The notes below the pieces were generated by a model. That model did not search any database and was not told where the DNA came from. It saw only the letters and a program-made list of their open reading frames with translations. A DNA stretch of 45,000 bases from Symbiodinium natans (Eukaryota > Sar > Dinophyceae > Suessiales > Symbiodiniaceae). This document shows positions 12,801 to 24,800 of the stretch, piece by piece (within the stretch, counting starts at the first letter, position 1; every line of letters begins with the position of its first letter). The DNA lies in assembly GCA_905221605.1 (NCBI GenBank), contig CAJNDS010002768.1, positions 360,001 to 405,000 of the forward strand, in the 5' to 3' direction. The position numbers were made by a program, and so were the translations under genes.

Positions 12801-15800
12801 GCCAAAATATTGGCATTGTTACGAATTGCAAAACTACACATGCAAGGGAAAACTACAAGCTGCACTAGCACTAAGCAAGCACTCCATGCATACTTTGACC
12901 TGCTCACATTCGCCCCTCAGCCGAGGCTTCCGGCTCACCAAGAGCTCATAGTGCGACAAGCACTTCAGCAACGCGGCAAATGGGGTAGGGCGAGGGTGTC
13001 GCGTGCGACTCTGGTAGAGCCCGCACATCATGAGCATTGGCATGCGGCTTGGGCGGCAGCCCGCACTACCAAACGGACGCACGACGACAGCAGCCCTCAA
13101 CGACCCTAAACCACCCCAAGTCGCGAGCGCTCACCTTTATGCAGGCAGGCGAGGCTCCAGAGTACTGGGCAGGTCTTTATGCTGCTAGTGCAAAGCTATG
13201 GTACAAATGGTACACTGTACACACTACCGGCCCTAAGCTACGGCTACGGCTACTCACCTATCCAGAACTACCCTACGGGCTACCGGACTCAGCGAGAGCC
13301 GCGCACATTGCTTGTGCCGCAGGCAGTGCAGCTCGCACGCGCTTCGGCGAGCGCACTGCCGCGACCAGGACACGGTCCGCAGCAGCCGCAACGGGCTGGG
13401 AAGAAAAGTGCGGGTAGGCAAAATGGGCAGGGAAAACCCCTGCCGCGGCTCTTCGCCCGCAAGCAAAACACAACCAAAAGAGGCTCGACAGCGTGCCGCG
13501 CTGTGATGCCTGAGAAATCGCGTGGAAGCCCCTTCCACGCCGCGCCGACTGGCCGCAGCCTACTCGATACCCTGTGGAGCAGTGTTGGGGGCACGAGTGA
13601 CGTTGCCAGCAACGTTGGAGCTACTGGCTCGCTCCAACTGAGGGCGCTTTGCGGCCGCCTCATCGAGGGAGAATGCCTCAGCCGACACCCTCTGGAAATC
13701 CTCGATGTAGGACTGCACGACTGAGTGCGTCTTAGGGACCTCAAGCTTAAGCCCTGCCTCCGCATTGGCTTTGCTGCTTGTGGTAAAATTGAGGCTCCCA
13801 ATCAGCACCACCGCGCCATCAGGCCGCAGTAGGCATAGGGCCTTGGCATGATGCAGCCCTTGAATCCCGGTGCCTACCTTAGCCCCGCGGCCGTCACGAG
13901 CATAGGCGTCGCGCACGGATGTGCCACAACCCACCTTCACCTCGGCACCTGCGGCCGCCAAGCGTTTCAACGCTTGCCACTGAAGTTTGGTGCGGTGGCA
14001 TTGTCCCATGTCGGCGACAATCCGAACGCTTGCGCCCTTGCCAAGCGACGCTTCGATTGCCTCGATGCAGGATGGGCAATCCAAGCTGTACGCCCGGATG
14101 TAGATCACATCCTCTGCTGCTCCAGACCCAAGCAGCGTCTGGGCGGCCTGAACGTATGGCCCGCCCGCAAGGAATTCCGCTCCTTTGACTGGAGAACTCC
14201 TCGCGGGGGCTGGGCCCTTGTTCCTCCGGCCTGGCGTGCACGCCACAATGGCAGTGGCGGCACGTTGCACGGAGCCGGACTGTGCGTGGGCTGCGCTCGC
14301 TCCATCTGCTGGGGCCGCGGCCAGGTCACGACCCGCGAGCCCCTGAAAGCAGGAGAGCCCGCGGCTCTTGGCCGCAAGTTGGGAGAAACATCCTTCACTG
14401 TTTCCCAAACCCAACACAACCTTACCCTTAGCCAGGGCTTCGGAGGCGGTACTCCGAATGGAGTCTGTGAGCGCAGGACCCGCGCCTCGCTGGGCCGCGT
14501 GCAAAAACCCTAAGGAACGAGCGGTGTCCATTGCGGCATCGCAATGCCCGCAGCGTCCTTCTGCCAGGTAAGCACGACAGCCACAGGCAGCTGTCTCCTC
14601 CTTGAGGTGCACCCAAACCTTATGGGTCACCCCTTTCTTGGAGCTCGCGACCTCAAACGTCGCTTCAGAGCCAAGGAGTTGAGACAGCCGCGCCTCAGGG
14701 GCCGCGGTGTTGCCATGTCGCATATGCGCAATGCGATTGGCAACGGCACGACTCACGTACCACAGAACAGCACCGCACAAGATCACTACTACCAGAGGGC
14801 CGATTTCCTCGACAACGTCGGCCGAAACCGTTGCCACCGCGTGCATGGAGTCCTCGACAACATGCACAACCCCGCGGTGCAACTGCAAGGCAATCGGCGC
14901 CGACGCTGCAGCCGCCAGGCCCCACCAGCCGTTGATGTTCCCGTTGAGGGCGTGCATCAACCGATTGAGGAGCCCGCGACCCAGGAAAAAGGGGGTCCGC
15001 GGCGGAAGCGGAACACTTGGTGGTGGCCGGGCCGACCCGCACGGGAAAGCTGGGACCCAGCTTGTGCTTGGGCGGGGTTGGAGCGCGGCAACAATGCCCG
15101 CGGCGAAAGCGCCCCAGGCGTACTTGCCCCTCCCCTTGGGCTTGCCCTTGGCATCGGACTTGCCTCTGCCTTTCGGCTTGCCCTGGCCCTTGCCACGGGC
15201 GTCTGCCCAAGCACTCCAAGGGTCGCGGCCCTTCCCGTACGTCGCCTCTTCGCGACGTCTCTTGCCGCCCCTCTTCTTGTGTTTACTTCTAAGAAGAGGC
15301 TGGATGGTTTCCTGATCCATCGCGCGGTTGGCCAGAAGGATCTCGTACTCCAGCTCGTCCTGGCTGCTCTCGGAGCCCGAGTCCCTCTCTTCGCCGCGCC
15401 GCGGATCAGGGATCCCGCGGGAAACGACCTCTGCCAAGCGGAGAGGCGTGCTGCACCGAAAGCACAGCTGCCTGAATGAAAGGTTCCATTCATAGCAGTT
15501 AGGGCACTGCCACCCTGCTATGCGGAGCGCCTCGCTGATGTGATCATCGCGCTCCGCCTTCTCCGCCTGGCGCCGCTCCCGCTTCTTGGCGCGCTCGGCC
15601 GCCTGCGCCTCCTCGGCCGCCTGGAGGGCTTCAGCGAGTTCCTCATCGCTGAGGAGCCTCGCGGCATCTGCCCGCGCTTGTTGTTCTTCAAGCTCTTCGG
15701 CAGAAAACCTCCGCCGCCATTCAGTGCGAACCTCGGCGCGCATCAAAATGACGTCAAGGCTATCCGCGGCTGGGTCGCCCGCGAAGAAGGAGTCGATCTC

Positions 15801-18800
15801 CTTGGCATGGAGATCGTCAAGAGGCGTCACCAGGTCCGGCGAGTAATCTCGCTTGGAGCGACGCTCGGCCAGGCGTCGCTGGACGTCGCCCTTCGGCGGC
15901 TCGAGGGCCCGCCCGCGCGGAGCGGCCTCCCGCGGAGGTCTCGGCTCGGCCTCCTCTTTGGGCTCGCTCTTGGGCGTGGACCCTCCACTGCTGCTCCCTG
16001 GAGGGGGGTCCAGCTCGGGGTCCTCGCGAAGCCACCCCGGCGGATGGCTACCACCATAAATGTGGTGCGATCCATCCTCAAGCTGGATTCGGTCCCCTCG
16101 CCTCAGGAGCGGAACCCTCGAGTGATCGTACCCGTTGGCTTTGTGGTACCTAATCACTCGGAGCATGGGCACCTCCCCACACCCACCGTCCTTTCCTCGG
16201 CGGAACAGCCGTCCCCGCCAGTCCTGACGAAAAGGGTCAAGAGGTGCGGAGGGGCTGATCCCCAGGTTGGGCGGAAGAGAGGCGCCATGGCAGGCCGCCT
16301 GATGCAAGTGGTACTGCACCAGCGACTCAAAGGCCAGCCCGCATCCCGGAGCCGAACATCCGTAGTGGCCGTCAGCGTTGGGGCGAGGCTCCTCTGAGGC
16401 CGAGGCGGACTGGGCGGTCCCGCCTCCTGAAGGCCTTGCGGAACTGCTCGACCCCGCAACCTCGGGGGCGTCCTGACCATCGTCAGACACCTCTTCCCCG
16501 TCGGCGCCTTCCCCGGCCGCCCGACTCTCTCCCTCTCGGCGCAGTGTTTTGAGGGACTCCTCACGCTTGGTGATCTTCTCCAGCCTCACCATCGCAGTCC
16601 CCGCAACCTCCAGTATTTTCGACTGGAGCTTCTGCGCTCTCAGAAGAGCTTCGGACCGCGCGAGGTACTCCTTCGCGCTGGTGACCACCGACTGGCCGAG
16701 CACGAGGACTCCTTCCTCTGTGCTCTCGGCCTGGGCCCCACTAGCGGGCTCCTCGTCCTCCTTCACCTTGACCGCGGCTGGAGGCGCCCGCGTGTCGGGA
16801 AGATCCGAGCTGGAACTATCTTCCTCGACACCTTCAGCCTCCTGGGCTGCCTCTTCCTCGAGCGAGTCTTCGGCCTCGAGGACATTGGGGCCAGGGATGT
16901 TGCGCCTAGATTACACCTTGGGCTTCGCTGGAACGATCGAAGTCCTAGACGCCCTTTGGCCTTAGGCGCGGCCTTCGGAGGGGTAACAGGCTGGGCGGCC
17001 CCCGCGGCCATGACACGGCCCGCAGGGGCCAGCACAACCGTCGAGGAGCTCGCCGCGCCACTGCTGGCCGCAGCAGCTTGGGACGCTTGGACCGTGCCCA
17101 GTTTCGGTCCTCGCCCCAATGGCGGGTGGGGGCCCGCACTGGTGTCGCCTAAACTCTTTAGGTCGACATGCTGGACCAACCGATCCACTTCCAACTCAGC
17201 TATCAAGACTGAGTAGACAGGCGAGCCCTTGGGGAGTGCCCAGATGCGGGAAATGCCGGTGGCTCTAATCTGGCCAGTGAGGGCCACCCCATCCGCTCCA
17301 GCATAGATGGGCACTCCGGCGTCCCGCAGGACCGCCAGTCGGACCTCGACTATGCAAGTCGATCCGCGGCGGAACCCGCGCCTTCCGTCCTCCCACTGCG
17401 TGGGGCAGTGTCCTAGGACGTAGTGCACCCCGAGGCGGCCTCCCGGCCCGTGCCGTGCCACATGGCCGGGCCATACTGATGTATGAGGTCGTCGATGGCC
17501 GTCTCACTTAGGCCCTCCATCATGAACCCCATCGGATGGCCGCAATCGGCAGAGTGGCCTTGGAAGGCACGAAGGAAACCAGCGTGCGAGGTGTCCAACC
17601 TCGGTTTCCGCTGGTTGGCGTCGTGCGCGACCGCCTGGTTGTACTGGTTGATGGTGATGCCGAGTTGTTCGATCAACTCATCAACCGGGTAGAGGCCGCC
17701 CGGACCGAACCGGCCTCTGCAGCCACCTTCGCCGTGCCGCATGCATCGGACTAGCAGGCGCTGCACGTCGTCGATCGAGGGCGTTCCCTTTCGGCCCTTA
17801 GGGCCTGGGCTCTTGCTCTTGCCCCTGCCCTTCGATCCTCCTCCACCCATCGCGGCACTGAGGCCCGCGGCTTTGCTGGACCTCCGACGGGCGAGGAAAA
17901 CCTGACGCGCCCTTGAGCGGCCAGGACACGGCCCGCTGCAAGGGGCCGGTGTGCAGTAGTGGTAGGCAGCCGCTCCCGCGCGGCCAGGGCACGGCCCGCA
18001 GCGGGGCCTTGTGGTTGACCACGAAGGTCCGGGCGACCGATTGGTCGCTCCCGCGCGGTCTGGTCGCGACCCGCAGCGGGGCGCAGTGCACAGGCACGAA
18101 CGCGGGGAGGGACTACCTACCCTAGGCTCTACAACACACTTGAACCGCTGCGGCGGGGGTTTGGGGAGTTTCCTTAAGGTCTGGGCTTTAAGGCTTCTAC
18201 GGCTTCTGCTTCGACCTTGGACCGAACCTCTAGGCCTGCTTGCAAGACACTGGCTACGGGACAAACGAACGAAGCTGCACGCGACGAACGACGAAAAATC
18301 CTTCTGCCCGCAGACCTGCGACCTGGGAAACGGCCCGCCCCAAAAACACCCGCCCTGAACACAGAAACACCCGAACAACCCCAACATCCTGAGCATCAGA
18401 TCGCGCGTGGGGTGATTCTGGTCTGAGCGCGCCGCGTCATGGTTCGCGCGCTTGGTGTTGCGCGCACCGCGAACGCCTAAGGCTTCAAGAGCAGACGACG
18501 CGCTCTGCGGAGCCGCGACTGCCCCCTTGGCGCACGCTTCGCGCACCGCCCCCTCGGCTTGGGCATCAGTGAAAAACTGCCCATCAATGACCCTACCCGT
18601 CCTAACAGTAAGATCATCCACGTAGGCTATCCACTCCTTAGTATACTTAAGGCGCCTACCTCTGCCGGGGGCATAGGCCCTATCAACCACAAAGTTGAAA
18701 TCATCCGGGCCGTTAATCGGGCCAAAGGTGAGGCCGACAGGGAGATATTTCCCTGATCTTGCCACGATGGCCAACACCTCGCGAGCACGCTTGGTGTTCC

Positions 18801-21800
18801 TAATCTGATTAAACCCACTAACCGCATCCACGAAGGTATACCAAACCGAACCTACCGCGGCGGCGAGCACATCGCTGCCCCGCCGACAATAGTACGTGGA
18901 GCGCTTAATTCGGGCATTCACACGGCGGTAGTCAACCACCAAGCGTCGCTTCCTATGCCGCTTGTAGCTGGGCATTTCCTTGGTCGGAAACGGCGCAGAT
19001 CCCCAAGCCGAGCTGCCGCGGATCAACTGACCCCGCTTGCATTCTTCTTCAAGCTTGTCGTCGACCCATTGCGCGGACTCGCCCCTCAGACTGTGAGGCT
19101 GGGACGAGACTGGCGGCCCGGTGGGGATGCAGTCATGGGCGAACTTCCTGACCGTGGTCCTGGTGGTGTCCTCCACCCAGAACCCAGCGGCCTTTCGCCG
19201 TATGACCTCCCTGACGGCTGCGATATCAGCATCGGTCAGCCCGGGTCTGGTTGGTCCAGGCTCGATCTTCAAACCCGACCATGCGAGGTCTCTATAGGCC
19301 TCGGTGCGCCTAGGATCCTCCGCGACCTTCTCGCCCGCAAGAGCATAGACCTCAAGGTCCGCCCGGACGGAATCCCAATCCTTGGCGTTTGCCTTAGTTT
19401 GCCAAAACGCTTCCTTCTCCGCGGCATACTTATCCACCTCCTTATCCAGCTCCGCACGCTCTGCTGGCGTGAGGTCCTCGCCCGAGCGCACGTCCGGGAG
19501 GGGAACGACTGGAGAGGGCTGTGGCGCAGCCGCGACGCTATCTGCACCCGCAGTGGCTGGAAAGCTTTCAACTGCAGCGGTGCACAGCTCTTCTGCGCCC
19601 CTCAGACCAAGGTCCTGGAGCGAAGCGCAGAAAGCCGCCCCTATGAGGTTGTAGTCGGCTTGCGCGCGCTCAACGTGCTTGTGCTGCACGGCGCCTAACG
19701 CATCCGGCCTACTACACCTCAAACCTACCGATTCTAAGCTGAAATCGGCGAGCCACAGGGCCCCGCTCTCAACGAGGTTGCCGCGACCACTGGCCCGCGC
19801 GAACTGGCACATGTCAGCCCGCACGAAAGCCCAAGGCCAGCGTGGCTCTGCGAGCGTCCCAAACAAGGCGCCCCACTCCTCTAGCCGCCAGGGTTCCCAC
19901 TCGCCTTTTTGTGCCTGCAAACGCAGCGCGACGTGGGCGCCCGCGCGCGTGCGTTCCTGCGCACACCGGACGACTAGCTGGAGGAAAGCCCGGGGCACAT
20001 TCTTGCCCTCAAGCCCAATCACGAGCACCTTCGGCTCTGTGCGCAGAACAGCGCCTCCCGTAGGCCTGCTTGCCTTGCACAAAAGCGGGAACAACTCTGT
20101 ACCCGTGCCTCCTAGCCGCGTCGGAGACGACCGCGTCACCCCAAGCAACCTCTAAGACATCGGCAACCCCTCCAAGGAAATACTGCCGGAGCCAACTCTC
20201 GACAGCACCCGACTCTGGGGAAGCCCCAGGCTGCAACACGCGGGGTTCCGCGACCAAGAGGTCCGCGAGGGCCTCTTGGATCGAGAGCACACTCGAGCCG
20301 GCGCGAGACGCTCGCTCGAGCGTCCTGTCCTGCAACGAATACGCTCCCTTGTCCAACTTTCTGGCCGAGGCTGCAGCAAGCACGCCGTCGCGGTTCAGGT
20401 CGATCTTGGAAATGATCTCCCTGACGGAAACCGCTTCGTGGGCCGGACGAGTCCCCTCTGAAAGCGTGAGCGCACCGTCCTCGGCGATGTATGCAAGCCG
20501 CCATTTGACGCGAACCCCGCTGGCGTCGGGGAGATAGCGGTGCACGCCGACCTGCGCACGGGCAGCATCTACCTGCGTGACCCGTCCTAACCTGCACACC
20601 TTAGGGCCTCCACCTACGCCCCGATAGGCAATGCGGTCGCCAAGGCGGAGGACGAAGTCCCTCCCGCGCCTGGTCAGCGTGAACTCCACCTGCTTGGCGT
20701 CGCCTTGAACCTGTTGCCCTAAGCTGGGGCGAGACGAGCCGTCCCCGCCGGTTCCATCGTCCTCAAAGACGACCGGCTCGCGGGATTCCGCGCCATCTGC
20801 ATCCGCAGGAACAAGAATGCAGTCTTCTGCGTGCGCCTCCATCGGGCCGCGCCGGGCGGAAGAAGTACCCCCCGACTCCATCGACACGGGCTCCAAGGTG
20901 AGCCTGTGGCCCTTGACTTCCAACACGCGCCAGGGGCCGGTCAGACCCGGTTTCCAAGGCACACGCCCCGCCCCCTCTGAACGGGCCCTCGGAGCGTTCC
21001 AGACCACTCGGTCGCCTGGCTTAAGGTCCACAGTGCGCCTATGGCGATTTGCAAGTTTCGCCCGCGCTTCTGAAGACCGCGTCCAGTGCTCTCGGACCGC
21101 AGCAGCTAGTTCCGAGAACTGCTTAAACTGGCTCCGAGCCCAATCAGAGATGGGTTCAAACTGCAAGGCGTCTCGCAGGACGTCCTTTTCAAGTGGTAGA
21201 GCGAGCGACCAGCTCCGCTCTAGGTCCCTCGGGGTATACCCGTGGGGTCCCGGAGTGTTATCTATGACGTACTCCGCCACCACGAGCCAATCCGACCAAG
21301 CTTCGGAAAGGGAGGCGCCGACTTGCCTGACGACCGCCCCCAGCACCTTTTGAACTTCTTGGTGGACTCGCTCGTTTGCGCCCAACTCACAAGGCCTCAA
21401 GGGCGCGCTGAACCGCCACTCGGTCCCAAGCATGGCGCTGAGTTCTGCCATGAGTGCATTCTTGAACTCTGGCCCTCTATCCGACCTGATGAGGCTCGGG
21501 ATCGTCCTGCTGCGAAGCACACAGCGTACGAACGCCCTCCTGACTTCAGCATGAGTCAGAGACCTCATCGGCTCGAGGAGGACAGCATGACTGAGGCAAT
21601 CGAAGTACGTAAGCGAGTACCTATGCCCTTCCCTGTCCTCTCGGTTCGGGCCTTCACAGTCCACGCTGACTTCCTGCCAGCATGTCTCGGCGCCACATTT
21701 GACCGCACGAGCCTCGACCTTCGTCGGTCGAGAGCGGCCCTTAATGCAAGCGAGACATTTGGCGACCCAGGTCCGCACATCTTTTTCTAAGTCGGGCCAC

Positions 21801-24800
21801 CAGACTGCCCTCTCTAGCAGCTTGATGGTAACCTCAGCAGACCTATGGGCCCCAAGGACTCCGCAGTGGACTGAATTGTAGCAAGCGCGGCGCCAGGTCA
21901 CTCCATTCGCGCCCGCAGCCCCGTTGGGAACCACTGGGACAACGACGGTTTGACCCGTCCTGAGGGTCACCTCGCGCTCGAGCAACCCGTCTCCGGACAT
22001 CACCATCGGCGGCTCTGGCTTGCGAATCGAGCCCGCCAATGAGGGATCGCGCCGTTGACCCTCGTACCACGCCGTACGAAGGGATCCCGTGACTCGGAAC
22101 TCCGAAATGTTCGCCGCGTCCCTTGCCTCGACCGCAAGCTGTTCGCGACGATTTTCGTCCTCCCCCGCGACCAGGCTCAAAGACGGAACACCGCCCTTAA
22201 ACTCGACCTTGACCTTGGTTGAGGAATGGTCCCAAATGCACAGGATGGGGCTATGGCTAACGAGCTCTAGAACCACTGCAGGGCCCTTGTGCTCTTCACC
22301 CATAAACGCCAAAACTCTACTCTTCAGCTTGCACTCATTGGCATTCTTTCCGCGACTGATAGCGCCCGCGGTCCAATGCCCTTCTACGCCCTCGTTGGAC
22401 GAAGAGAATTGAGCAATGACCCTTGACGCCTGCCGGGTAGAACTGCGGGGATCCGAAACTTCTCCGGTTGCCCGCCAGCCAATGACCTGAGTAACCCTAC
22501 CCACAAGGGCTATCAGCTTGCTGAAGGCGGGGTCTAAGGCAACCTCCGTGCCCTTAGACCTCCAGAGCACTTCACACTGCTCATTCACGACATGCCTGTG
22601 GCCGTGCCAGTTCACCACTGACGACCAATGCACTACGATGTCGCTCTGAACCACATTCAGAGGCGAGCAGTTGTGCCCCGCCACCACAGCACCATCCTCT
22701 CTAACCACCCATGTGGTCCAGTAAGGCTTCACATCGCCCCACTTGGAAGCATCCTTGTGCTGGGAGCCGAGGCTGAGCTTCACGGAATGGCTCTTCTTCC
22801 ATATCTTCCCACTCAGCATGCCATATGCTGTGGGAACTGGAGAATCTTTGGGCGTAGTCCTGAACCCTACCGCCCATTGCTGGATGGTTGAGGACCTAAC
22901 CCTAACTAATCCTCCTGTCCTATCCAAAGTTGTAAGGACGGAGTTGACCTCTAGGCCCACCTCATGGGCCTCAAGGTCGCCCTCAAGCGGAGGTTCGAAC
23001 TCCTCCCGCTCGGCTATCTCTACCGAGGTATCGACTGCCTCCTTCTCGATGCAGGCGGGGCAGCGAGAAAACAGGTAGGTCCGTTTGCCGCAGATGCATA
23101 GACCCTCATGGTCCCAGAGGGGTCGTGACGGTTCGTCCAGCATTCCTCTAATGCTGGCATCATCGATGGAACGAACCGCGTCCAGCCTCAAGGACCGCAG
23201 AACTTCCGCCCCCAATGCCTGCTTCCCTACGATCCCAAAACCTCGCAGGGGAGGCTCCGGAAAATCCTTCTTGAGTTCCGGACAAGCCTCGGCCACTTCC
23301 AAGTGGCCCTGCTGCGTGCGCCAAAGGCGTGGCCGCACCGCCCAGATAGCCTTGATGCCTGCCCAAGCCTCTCCTACAGCCCTGGCTTCCTTGCGCTGCA
23401 GGTTCCTTGCTTGGAGCGTGAGCTCAACAACCAAAGGCCACCTAAGGACGGCAGTGACAAGCCCGCCTTGCCCTAGTCCTACGAGGAACTGCGGACGAAA
23501 CCCCGAAGCTTCCCTAAGAACCTTGGCACACGAAGTAAGCAAGTCGACCCTGATCCGCTTGATCTTCTTGGTCCCTGCGAGCCTGCCGGCCCCGCAATCG
23601 AAATGCGAGGCAAGCCCGTCGGTATCCTCAAACGGACCCCAACAACCCCTGACAGCCACAGAAACTCCAGGGAGGCTCGCTTGGAAGACGCGCCTGATCT
23701 CAGTCAGCTCTGCGTCCTGCTCCTTCCAACGCGCGTAGTCAAAGACAACCATGACGCGCACCGGAAGGGCTGCGACGACGCACATCGGCACAGCCGCGGC
23801 CTGGACACGGCCCGCAGGCTCTGGGACGGCGTCGTTGCCGACCGCCCAGGGCACGGGTCCGTCACCCTCAGTACCCTCTCCGAGGTACTGGTCCAGGTCG
23901 AAACCTCGGAGTTGGCCCGAAAGGCCCTCGAGATCTTTCGTCCTCGCCGCAAGGAGCGCATCCCGATCCTTGGGATTGCGGCTAAAACTGTCACCCAGCG
24001 TCGCTGAGCGACCGCTAAGGCTCCTTATTTCGGACCCATCCATAAGGATTTCCGCAACCCACCGGACGAGTTTCGGATCCATTCCGATGTCCGACGTTTG
24101 CGCTCGGGTAAGGTTGGCATGATCTGTCCAACACAGAGTCCGAATAGAGCCAAACATGCGGCGTGTCGCCCGCTTTACCTCGAGCTGGGCAAACGCCTCC
24201 TGTATCAAGGGCGGCCAGTTCTGCTGCGCGGGGGTCAAGCTTTTCGAGTGCGTCATAAGCACTTTGAGCTGGCTCAAGTCACGCGTCATCTGCACGACGC
24301 TGCCCCCTACCGCGATGCCCGACGCATCCGCGATCTGCTCAAGGGGACACGACCCATCCGCAGCAGAGGCCTCATCGAAGGTAGCCAAATTGATGCGGTT
24401 CTGCATCATGCGCTTAATCGCTTTAAAGGCTTTGCAACCCTCGGTGGCGGCTGAGCCCAGCCCGCCTTCAGGAAAGACGGCGCCTGGCTTCTGCCACTGC
24501 CCTAAAATCTTGGCTGCGTGCCCATACTCAACAGGCAGGTAGCCGCGCAACCAGTTTGCGCAACCCAAAAATTGCTGAATGTGAAGCTTCTCCCAGAGCG
24601 GGGGAAAGTCAATCACCGCCTGACAACGCTCTTCGTCAGGCGAACTCCCGTCCCGCCCAATGTTGTGTCCCAGGAGCTTGCCTTTGGAGACACAAACTTC
24701 GGCCTTGCTGATTCCAAAGGAGAACCCAAACAAGATTGACTTGTCTAGGAAACCCTCTAAGGAAACGAGGTGGTCGAGTAGGTGCGGGCACGCCTTAGGG

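Noticed and set aside
19600-20100. Cytosine-C5 DNA methyltransferase in the Gypsy element
   Set aside because: Retroelement methyltransferases are known in dinoflagellates, but no PCQ or ENV motif is visible; at most a remote, degenerate likeness.
24271-24279. TGGCTCAAG as a spliced-leader site
   Set aside because: Only nine bases, on the strand opposite the polyprotein, within RNase H coding sequence.
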